NCBI GenBank assembly: GCA_030998225.1
Contig: JAPYXD010000754.1
Location: 2,914,001-2,978,000 of the forward strand
Reading direction: 5' to 3'
DNA length: 64,000 nucleotides
Origin: Diplolepis rosae
Lineage: Eukaryota > Arthropoda > Insecta > Hymenoptera > Diplolepididae
The translations under genes were made by a program, and so were the position numbers. A model generated the notes under the pieces. It saw nothing but the letters and a program-made list of their open reading frames with translations. It was not told the origin of the DNA and searched no databases. Below, piece by piece: positions 55,967 to 64,000 of this stretch (the first letter of the stretch is position 1; each line of letters opens with the position of its first letter).

Positions 55967-56184
55967 ATGTACTTACAGTTTTAAACGTTTCTTGAACGAT
56001 GACAAAATTTATTCTTTCAAAACAAAGTTAATTATTATGTCTATAAATAGAGTCTTTGAAATATGCAATCTGTTATGGAATATACGCTACTGTTTTATTT
56101 AATTTGGAAGGAACCAATCATTTAGTTTCCAAAAAAAAAAATATTTTGTCATCGTTCAATGAATGTTCAAAACTGTAAGTACAT
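55967..56184 (-). mobile_element. GTACTTACAG MITE, copy 17
   Basis: Identical flanking 9-mers (GTGAAATAT). It lies about 100 bp from copy 16 in the same orientation. Confidence 0.92.
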
Positions 56185-56342
56185 GTGAAATATTCATTTC
56201 AAATTTTTAAATTACGTAAATGTTTAGGATTCAAGTCATTGTTAAATTTCATTAATATTCGATTTATGAATTTATGAATTTTTTATATTTCCAATGCAAG
56301 AGGATAAATTAAGAGAGATAATTTTTCTAAAATAACTAACGT

Positions 56343-57044
56343 CAGAAAAAACGGACTGCGCCATCAGAAGAAAGGTTGGTCATAGAGTAAATTGTGTCAT
56401 GTTTTGGACAACGAAGTATGATTTATAAAGTTTTTATTAACATTTAAGACCAAAAAATCGCACTTTTTTTAGTTTTTTGTTTATAACATTAAAGTTAATT
56501 ATCCAATCTTAATGACATTGATTGAAAAGTTGTATACAATTGAATTTCGAACAAAATGAGCCGTCGCTCCTTCTGATTGGATAATTAGAAGCGGAGAAAA
56601 TTCGGAAAAACCGGTAAATTTAGCTTTTGTTAAACAAATTAATATCTCAGTTAATTTTTAACTATTTAGGTTAAGGTTTGGTGGAAAAGTAGCAGACTTT
56701 ATGCTCTTCAAATATATAAAAAACGGACACTTTAAGATAATACGTTTCCGCGCTATTGACACTTTAATTTATGTAATGCGATTAATTGTAAAATGTCTGC
56801 TTGCCGCAGAGGTGGTCCGATTTTTATTTTGAAAACGGCTTTTAAAAATATAAATCAAGCACAACAGAACGTCAATCTTGGTTTTTCGCTAAAATGTTGT
56901 GCAAAGTTTATTAAAAAAAAGTCCAAACATGGCTCCAAACGCCTGAACGCAGCAAAGTGACTGAGTGGTGGGGGGAGAAGGGTCTCACTTTGTCACAATT
57001 ACTCCATGACAAACCCTTCTTCTGATGGCGCAGTCCGTTTTCTG
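56343..57044. mobile_element. Inverted-repeat element (CAGAAAAAACGGACTGCGCC ends)
   Basis: The left ~55 bp (CAGAAAAAACGGACTGCGCC, then ATCAGAAGAAAGGTTGGTCA) is mirrored at the right (TTCTTCTGATGGCGCAGTCC, then GTTTTCTG). 702 bp, no frame of length, and no obvious target duplication. One family member only in this window. Confidence 0.75.
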
Positions 57045-57720
57045 AAATAAATAATACCATAAATCATTCATAACAAATTCCCCGTTGCTTGGACTATTTG
57101 TGATCTCTTGAAACCCTAAAAATAGTGCGAAAACATTTTTTTATAAAATGCATTATTTTCGAGATATTCAAACGCTTCGATACATTTTGAACACTCTTTA
57201 CATTATCTACACTACAATTTCTTTGTACACATGAAATTTAAAATGTTTTCCGTTAGCTTTGCTCGTGGAAATTCTCTACATCTATTGCATTTGCAGTCTC
57301 TATATTTATAAAGGCGTTGAGGCTTGTTGACATGATCGATTTTTACGAAGCTGAAGTCGCGCCTCGTTGAGTGCCTTTTGCACCAAGTCTTGTTGCAGGA
57401 AATTTGTCTTTTTTTCAAGGAGTTCCTTTTTATCACAAGTGCGGGAAATAGCAAGAAACGCGAGGAACGTTGACACCTCTTTCAATATTTTGAAGACATC
57501 GTAGTCAAAGAATTTCTCTTCGACAAGTCGCTAGGAAAATGAAATATCAAGTTAGTTCTATCAGTCCGCTCTCGGTATTTGACGTTTATGCTTTCAAAAT
57601 ACCTTAGCATGCTCAATTTGATTGGTTAATGGTTTTCTCTGTCAGAATGCAGAAAATCTCAAACTCGCACTTTGTCACATATCAATTGTCACTGCTACTG
57701 GAAAAATTGAAGGGTTGGGT
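57045..57720. other. No supported gene
   Basis: The 80-codon minus-strand frame at 57212-57454 has a CKCNRCREF segment but no family I recognise. Confidence 0.4.
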
Positions 57721-57780
57721 GCACTCTCTAAATTTGAATCAATAAGATTTCACTACAGATTCAAATTTAAAGAGCATTCT
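57721..57780. repeat. Short hairpin (CTCTCTAAATTTGAATC)
   Basis: GCACTCTCTAAATTTGAATC pairs with GATTCAAATTTAAAGAGCAT across 17 bases. It resembles two fused tips of the neighbouring AATCAGTGAAA family. Confidence 0.6.
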
Positions 57781-57832
57781 TATTTTATTTTAATTAATTT
57801 ATTACACACATTCAAAATTTATTCGAGTCGGT

Positions 57833-58279
57833 GCTCTCTAAACCTGAATCAGTGAACGGCCACTGATTCGCAGTGACTATTCACTGAACCCAGCAGCTAT
57901 AAGTCTTTCACTGAGAATCAGTGAAATTTGACTGATGAATCAGTGAAATAGATTGAACTCACTTATTGAATCAGTGAAATCTTCGGGTGGAAATAATAAA
58001 AGCAGCAATATATTTTAATGATCGATGAACAAGTTTATTTTAGGTTAAACAACACTAAAAATCAATTACGTAATTATTATTATATATTGTAATTATTATG
58101 TATAATTATATTATGTATAATTAAAAATTAACGATCCATCATTATACTTTAATCGTTCTCAGGAACTTCGCGAATTCAAAGGTTATGTTCATGTGGCGCA
58201 TTCAATATTCCTCGATGAAATCAAATCAGGGCACTGATTCATCAGTTGATATATTTTCACTGATTCAGGTTTAGAGAGT
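57833..58279. mobile_element. AATCAGTGAAA word-repeat element, relative
   Basis: Ends GCTCTCTAAACCTGAATCAG and (complement) CACTCTCTAAACCTGAATCA. The flanks are rich in AATCAGTGAA words, but a ~250-bp unrelated AT-rich middle separates them. It abuts the next foldback. Confidence 0.65.
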
Positions 58280-58412
58280 GTCGTTTTGCATGCGGAAAGT
58301 TGATTTTCTCGCATTAGTGCGCTAAAATTTTAAGTTTGTTTTAATTTTCCGCACACTTAAAATGTTATTGTACTAGTGCGGTAAAATCATCTTTCCGCGG
58401 ACAAAACGACAC
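58278..58412. mobile_element. Small foldback (GTGTCGTTTTG ends)
   Basis: GTGTCGTTTTGCATGCGGAA is mirrored by TTCCGCGGACAAAACGACAC. The inner arms share GATTTTCTCGCATTAGTGCG and its inverse. 135 bp. Confidence 0.7.
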
Positions 58413-58445
58413 CGAAAAGGCTAACTTTCGGTGTACGGCGGACAA

Positions 58446-58778
58446 AAAAAAGTTTCTTTGAATCAAACAAATTTGTGCATTGCTATACAGTAAAAGAAAA
58501 TTTTCTTTGATTTAACAAAATTTTTTCATTGTTTTTTTTTCTTCGAATTAAAAAAATAAATGTATGCGCAGTCGCATAGTACATGTGTAATATGACTCAC
58601 AGAAATATTTTCTTTAATTTAAAGAAAAGATTGTCTTCATTCAATGATAATAAAATTAAATAAATTATTTCTTAAGTATTTGCCAGTACTGTATTTGAAT
58701 AGATAAAATATTCACTTAAATCAAATAAATAATGTTGATAAAAAACGATTCCTTTTTAAATAAAACTTTTTTCTGGGT
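58446..58778 (+). mobile_element. CACCCAGAAAAA word-repeat element, copy 2
   Basis: Reads AAAAAAAGTTTCTTTGAATC at the left and ends TTTTTTCTGGGTG. It aligns with the inverse of 23797-24018 over ~220 bp and then has ~110 bp more of AAAT/AAATCAAATAAA words. Confidence 0.65.
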
Positions 58779-59640
58779 GCAATTTAAGAATAGTAAATCG
58801 TCTTTGACTCACGATTCCCTTATCATGTCTTAATTTATCAATCTTAACACAATTGAATAGCTAAAGCAAGAAGGTGCGAATACTTTCCCCTTGACATCAA
58901 AGAGCACTGGAAGTAGATTAGAATCGATTGCTCGAAGCAATCAAGCTTAAACGTGTTCTGCTTTAGAGAACTTCTTTGTTTAATACAAGGCGTGGCCTCA
59001 AGTTCATTCAAAGTTAAACATTACATTTTTGTCTTTTTTCTCGCATACATAAAGGAGAATATAGACAATTGCCACTCTCTTAATCTAAATTAATTAATAT
59101 CGACTATTTGGAATAGGGGAGAAGTACTCAGCAAATTGATTTGCTACTAAATATTCAATTTTTATATTTGGATCTTGCATTACAATTAGAAAAAAGATTG
59201 ATTGTATTGAAACAAATTTCTTTCCTGGAAAGAGAAATTTTTTAAGTTCATTTGATCCAATTTTTGTGTATTTAGCAAAACAACTAAATATTTAGTTGGA
59301 TCAACTAAAGATTTGTAAATATTAAACCTTCCATGGCTTGGGTTTAACTATAGCCAGCATAGCTAGGGAAACATCAAGGAGGAAAATATTATTAAAAGGT
59401 TTCTTCAAAATAGGTTATTCTCCAGACATTCTATCAGCAAAAGTGGTGCTTTCGGGAGGGAGAATCTGGTTCCGTTGAATGCTTTTTCGCAAGGGGCGGA
59501 ATTCCTCAGTACAGAGGTTCCTTCTTCCCGCAAATCGATTTTAATTAACACTGATTTTTTCTATGTGAAAATTGCGCGTCCTATAAAAAAATAAACCATA
59601 TCATATATATGTAAACTGAGAGAAATCTTTTGTTAATGCA
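58779..59640. other. Mostly unique sequence
   Basis: A word-repeat patch at ~59200-59300 (TTTAGTTGGATCAACTAAA) resembles the GGTTAAATC elements. Otherwise no features. Confidence 0.45.
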
Positions 59641-59737
59641 AAAAAGGTAATCGTTGCCGTTACCAGAAGTTGGGTTCTATCAACCGTATTTGGGTTGTCA
59701 GAATCCAACTTCTGGTTAAGGCAACCAAACCTTTTTT
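59641..59737. repeat. 97-base hairpin (ACCAGAAGTTGG)
   Basis: AAAAAGGTAATCGTTGCCGT, TACCAGAAGTTGGGTTCTAT and CAACC pair with GGTTG, GAATCCAACTTCTGGTTAAG and GCAACCAAACCTTTTTT around a GTATTTG loop. The stem runs nearly the whole length. ACTGAGAGAAATC just upstream hints at a CAC-clan end. Confidence 0.75.
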
Positions 59738-59744
59738 CCATGTA

Positions 59745-60100
59745 GACCTCTTTGAGACAAATAATTTTTCTCATTAATTTGTTTTCAATGTTATTATTTT
59801 TTTTTTTTTAATGAAAAGAAAAAAATATAAATCTTATCAAAAAATGTTTTAATTAAAATTTGTAAATCTTTTTTAAGCAAATAACTTTGTACTCTAACTT
59901 TCTTCATATGTTACATAGTTTAATCGGAAAACAGAATTTGCTTTCTAATTTTTGTATCTTTACCAAATATTTTTTTTCTCTTTATTTATTTCGCACGGAA
60001 AAATACCATCAAAATGGTTTGTTGATATATTTTAGTATTTTCAAGATTCAAAATCAAGATTTTTGAATTTTTCAAAAAGTTGTTTTTAACCCTTTGCGAT
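59745..60100 (-). mobile_element. Old Helentron-like fragment
   Basis: Diverged match to the reverse of the family's middle part: ATCTTATCAAAAAATGTTTT, TTTGTACTCTAACTTTCTTC and ATAGTTTAATCGGAAAA, ending in TTTTTGAATTTTTCAAAAAG. Termini are missing. Confidence 0.6.
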
Positions 60101-60218
60101 CGAGTGCTTTTTCAGGTGTGCTTCTCGCTGGGTATATTTTCTTTAATGGAATTTTAGACTTTATTAAAGAACAAAAATAATTATTATTTTAGGATAGAAT
60201 ATTTTATTCTAGTGAATA

Positions 60219-61166
60219 CAGGGTGCACAGTCTTCCCCTTTTTTTGAGAAATTCCCCTTTTTTTTCATATTCTCAAAAATCTTCCCCTTTTTCCCCTGTT
60301 TTCATTAAAAATACAATATTTGAATTACGCGGAAATATTTTCTTCGCATGCGAGTGCCATAAACTTAATATAGGTAATACAAATAAATATATTCGTCTCC
60401 GCCTAGTATCAAAAAATGTCAAATGTATTTTTGCTAGATGTATAAATCAGTTTTCAAAAGATATTTCTGTTTCCAAAAATTGTGGGCCAAAAAAACTTTA
60501 ACGTGCTTCGCTTAGATTCTCAAATACATATAAGTTCTTTTAAAAGTTTAAGATGTTTATATTTCTCCAAGCTGCGAACCAAAAAATGTTTTTATAAATC
60601 TATATTTCACATAGACTTATAAGATTCGCAGACTGAATTAAGAGAAACGTGTAGGAGTTAAATCTCTATTTTAAGATGATTCTGTTCTTTTAGTTTACCT
60701 TGTGAACAAAACAATAATTAATATGCTTCATTGAGAATTAGAAAATCGACTGAATAGAACATTATAACTATACTCTCTAAATTTGAATCAGTCAAAATCT
60801 ACTGATTATCAGTGAAATTTGATTGATTCAAATAGCTAAAAAGCGATTACTGTAAATCAGTCAAATTTCACTGATTATTTCAGTGAAAATTGACTGATTT
60901 GACAGTGAGAAATATTTTTTTCACTAATGAATCAGTGAAAATTGACTGATTTAACAGTGAAAAATATTTTTTCACTGATGAATCAGTGAAAAGGTAAATC
61001 ACTGATTCAATCAGTGAAAATTTGACTGATTCAGATTTATAGAGTATAGAGATTAATAAAAATATAACATTTCCTTAAAAAACATTTTTTTCTACATGTA
61101 AAAATTAATGTTTAATCTTTCCCCTCTTTTCCCCTTTTTTAAGCTCATTTTGGGCTGTGCACCCTG
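60219..61166. mobile_element. hAT-like element with 6-bp duplication (CAGGGTGCACAG ends)
   Basis: Ends CAGGGTGCACAGTCTTCCCC and, at the right, GGGCTGTGCACCCTG. TGAATA flanks both ends (60213-60218 and 61167-61172). The subterminal zones have repeated TTCCCCTTTTT words. An AATCAGTGAAA element is nested at 60768-61049. The 92-codon frame at 60223-60501 begins in the terminal repeats and is not credible. Its end type and 6-bp duplication parallel the element at 38125. Confidence 0.75.
60768..61049. mobile_element. AATCAGTGAAA word-repeat element, copy 2
   Basis: Ends CTATACTCTCTAAATTTGAA and (complement) CTATACTCTATAAATCTGAA. The interior holds about ten AATCAGTGAAA / CAGTGAAAAT words in both directions. 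282 bp, aligned with 41811-42099. Target duplication not evident. Confidence 0.8.
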
Positions 61167-61439
61167 TGAATAGAAATGTGATGTCGCTTGTGCGGCTAAA
61201 TTCGTCCGCAAAGGGTTAGTAATTTTGAAATTTGTCCAATTATTCACAGATAACAATTACAATGACAGAGAGACAGATAGAATTGAAGAAACTCTTTTTC
61301 GGATTCAAAGTGTCATAAAAAGTAGACATTTGTCAAAAGAGATGTCAAATTTTACGCAAATCTAATACATTCTCATATTGGGTCATGTCTTGAAAGTATA
61401 TTCTCAAAATATTATGACTCAACTCTGAATATTGTGACA

Positions 61440-61475
61440 CCCACAGTTCGGGCGCGCTGTGGCCGCTGTGGGTCA
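61440..61475. repeat. GC-rich hairpin
   Basis: ACACCCACAG pairs with CTGTGGGTCAC around TTCGGGCGCGCTGTGGCCG. It could be the tip of an element whose body is 61440-62053. Confidence 0.45.
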
Positions 61476-62019
61476 CATCTCGAAACTCGAAACTTTAAAT
61501 CGATTTTTCTCAAAACTATGTTTTCCAAATTGCGGTACACGATTGTGAAAAAACTACTAAACCGATTTTCGATTTCTAAAAAGTTTTTTGTAAATTATTA
61601 AATAAATGAGTGCATGAATGTCTGAAATTATAAAAAAAAGGTTTTTTTATACACTTTTTAGCCACATTTAGCAGTCAAAAATGACGAAAAACAAGCACTT
61701 TTTTTTCAAGACGTGATTTCAATATTTTGAAATCAAATCTTTTGGAGTTGCTGACATTCATGCACTCGGGGGAAGCCTGATGAATAATAAAAAAGTTGGG
61801 TTGCATGTTTCAGATGAAAACTTTGGGCTCCACGATGTACCGCGAAAAATCCGTCCGCCGCGACACGCCACACGCGTTCATCAATAAGTCCGCCATTTTT
61901 TTATTTTAGTTCTTGAATAAATGCTTTTTTTGTAGTTCAAACATGTCTTTAAATATATGCAAAAAATTATTCGTGTGTGTTTTTATTTTCCGAGTGAAAA
62001 AAAATCCCAAAAATGACCA

Positions 62020-62053
62020 CTTTTTGACGTGCTGGATAGGGCGCCCCCCTTAA
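62020..62053. mobile_element. Right end of a TTAA-type element
   Basis: GGATAGGGCGCCCCCCTTAA has the look of the other TTAA termini (complement TTAAGGGGGGCGCCCTATCC). No matching left end was found upstream, so only an end is claimed. Confidence 0.4.
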
Positions 62054-62635
62054 GTAATTTCCTTTTTACGTGTATAGGACAGAGCAGATTTAAACGTTAT
62101 AATTTAACAAATTGGTTTTCATCCATCATTTACATGATACATAAGATCAGTAGCATACTCGAAGGACGTGGGTTACGCCGCAGAAGGTGATAAATTAAGG
62201 CACCTTCCAACCTACGTCTACTTCGTTTCGGTCCTTCCTCTCATGGTTGGCACAGTAGCTCTCTGGGGATGGCGCCATGTGTTACGTGGATGATATATTA
62301 CTAGCAAGGTGGTGCGTGAAATATCCGCAAGCATGAAGCAAGCTCGTGGAACGCGGCCCTTTCAGCATTCTCTTTCAAGGCAACCGCGAATATTAGCGTT
62401 ACTTTCTCGTTAAAACTTTACTGCGATTCCCTCAGATGCTTCCCGACACAAAACTCGAGCAAAGGGATCTCAACATGATTCATGAGATTATTGTTCACAC
62501 TCGCGCGTTGTTTACGCCTGATCCTATCTTGAACTGAAGCATTTCTGCAGCTTCAGGTCTTCTAAAGACCCTTTCCTCTCCTGGAAAAAAGCTTTCCTCT
62601 GACTTTTATAAGCTTTTAAAAATATTAATGTCTTA
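62054..62635. other. GC-richer unique segment
   Basis: From ~62150 to 62570 the composition is balanced (GGACGTGGGTTACGCCGCAG, GGAACGCGGCCCTTTCAGC) and free of the repeat families described. No long frame. Candidate for conserved non-coding DNA or UTR. Confidence 0.4.
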
Positions 62636-62712
62636 CACGGTAAAACTCTTTATTGTAAAATCTAGTATTATTATATTTATTTTTACTAAAAGTCAATAAA
62701 AAAGGAGGATAT
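62636..62712 (+). mobile_element. Single arm of the 10660-12208 family
   Basis: ACACGGTAAAACTCTTTATT, then AATCTAGTATTATTATATTT and ATTTTTACTAAAAGTCAATA, as in both arms of that element. The partner arm is not found nearby. Confidence 0.65.
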
Positions 62713-63486
62713 AACGTTAGTTTTTTAGAAATTACTATTTTGAATATTAAACTATGGAGTTACTAATAATATTGGAAAAAATGGTGAAATAATTCGATGA
62801 GTCCGGATTATACTTAAGTATCTTTTCGTGACACGTTAAGAGTAAAGTAACTCACCGGTTTCAGTTAAAAGTAAAGCAATACTAAAACAATGGAAATTCA
62901 AATTTTCGCATAGGTCAGAATTTACGAATATGTTTGAGAGTGGATTAAAAATTTACGGCTTTATTAGTTTTATTTTAGGGATTTTTTACGTTTCTGAAGT
63001 AGTAGTCGAATTTTCGAGTGAAAATTACCCTATTCGAGTGAAATTTCACTCGCCTTTGAAGTAAAAAGCAAGCTGCTTAATTGAAGAGTGGTTCGGTTTT
63101 CATTTGAAAAAAATTAGAGAATAGTTGAGCACTGAAAATGAGTAAAACAGAAAAATTGGTTCGTTTGAAAAAATAATTAAGACCTATTTGACTTATGCAA
63201 AATTCAAATTAAAAAGAAATATAAGAGATCAAGAAAAATATGTTTGTTCTATATTTTTTGGAAAGCAAAAACTTGATTGAATGTTAAAAGATTGAAAATA
63301 TAAGAATAGTTAATTCAAATAAGCACAAAGTTTATCAATTTTTGATTAACGCTATGTTAAAATCAATCACGACAAAACGGTTTTTATAGCGAGCTTCATT
63401 TCGATTTTCCATCGGGAACGTTACAGAATATTAGTCACGATCTGAGTTATGCAAACTGAAAAAGTAAAGCAACTCAAATAGTCCCG
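62713..63486. other. AT-rich, no supported feature
   Basis: GAGTGAAAATTACCC / GAGTGAAATTTCACTCG words near 63015-63055 form a small inverted patch. Nothing else is recognised. Confidence 0.5.
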
Positions 63487-63834
63487 CACGGAGAAAAAAA
63501 AACTGTTGAATCAACAGATGTCATCTGCTGGAATAGGGACATCAGTTTTTTTTGTAATATTTACAGATTTTTCTGTTGGATTCACAGATTGTTTGCAAAC
63601 TCAACAGATGAACCTGTAAAATCTACAGACATGTCTGTTAGAATTGCGGATTTCAAGAAAAAAGAGAAATCCGTAATTCTAACAGACATTTCTGTAGATT
63701 TTACAGGTTCATCTGTTGAGTTTACAAACAATCCGTGAATCCAACAGAAAAATCTGTAAATATTACAAAAAAAAACTGATGTCCCTATTCCAGCAGATGA
63801 CATCTGTTGATTCTACAGTTTTTTTTTCTCCGTG
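63487..63834. mobile_element. CACGGAGAAAAA palindrome with CAACAGATG words, CG flanks
   Basis: 348 bp. The two ~168-bp arms match at about 95% or better around a short A-rich loop (~63655-63666). Ends CACGGAGAAAAAAAAACTGT / ...CAGTTTTTTTTTCTCCGTG. The flanking dinucleotide is CG on both sides (63485-63486 and 63835-63836). CAACAGATG, ACAGATTTTTCTGTTGGATT and similar ~20-bp words repeat along each arm. The 73-codon minus-strand frame here is a by-product of the palindrome. Confidence 0.85.
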
Positions 63835-64000
63835 CGTGAATACTAAAATATCTCAAAATGATCGAGGAAATGTATAGTAACTCGTTTTTTGACGTTTTGA
63901 AAAACAGCGTTTCAAACAAAAGAAAATAGAAATTACACATTCTTATAATGAGTTTTTGATAAAAATGTAAAAATCAAAATATTAATCACGGATTTTTCCG

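Noticed and set aside
57212..57454. Cys-rich 80-codon frame (CKCNRCREF) as a small zinc protein.
   Set aside because: Only a few Cys residues with no complete motif, and no supporting start or splice context.
61440..62053. Complete TTAA element between the GC-rich hairpin at 61440 and the TTAA at 62050.
   Set aside because: The left side has no TTAA and no match to the GGGGGGCGCCC tip, so only a right end can be supported.
63582..63803. 73-codon frame in the right-edge palindrome.
   Set aside because: An open frame on one arm is mirrored by the other; it reflects the palindrome and its 20-bp words rather than coding.

Overview
This is a very AT-rich, gene-poor stretch of animal genomic DNA. 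It holds degenerate mariner transposons, Helentron-like repeats, tRNA-derived SINE fragments, a Penelope-type hammerhead motif and many miniature inverted-repeat elements. That mix points to an arthropod, probably an insect; I cannot place it more closely. No bacterial operons, CRISPR arrays or rRNA are visible, and I found no convincing host protein-coding gene. The longest open frame is 151 codons and matches nothing I recognise. The window reads as intergenic or long-intron DNA filled with mobile elements, many nested in one another.

Layout. 0-10 kb: a CACGG-ended element (60-1198), a dispersed repeat, a TTAA-bounded element carrying a second copy of that repeat with another CACGG element inside it (2256-4156), a 42-bp minisatellite and a foldback (7493-8059). 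10-16 kb: three broken mariners, one (10880-11956) inside a CACGG-type element and one (13513-14800) inserted in the reading frame of another (12895-15114). 16-26 kb: several small MITEs, one split by a palindromic TTAA element (19361-19711). 26-29 kb: an inverted-repeat element containing a Helentron-like copy that contains a 1-kb insertion with a hammerhead-like motif and a tandem array. 29-42 kb: TTAA elements, a head-to-head tRNA-like pair, a 6-bp-TSD element (38125-38780) and a nested pair of CAC-type elements. 42.6-43.8 kb: a hAT-like element with an exact 8-bp duplication. 44.5-47.9 kb: two Helentron-like copies in inverted orientation. 49-64 kb: long foldbacks, more MITEs and a near-perfect 348-bp palindrome near the right edge.

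Most informative signals: (1) seventeen copies of one ~215-bp MITE family, seven with exact 9-bp target duplications; (2) a clan of elements with CACNGAGAAAA-like ends whose interiors are short family-specific words iterated on both strands, with 2-bp duplications that are TA, CA or CG; (3) insertions whose empty site can be read elsewhere in the window or in a restored reading frame. The genes do not form a pathway: the only coding remnants are transposases, all inactivated by stops, frameshifts or loss of catalytic residues.
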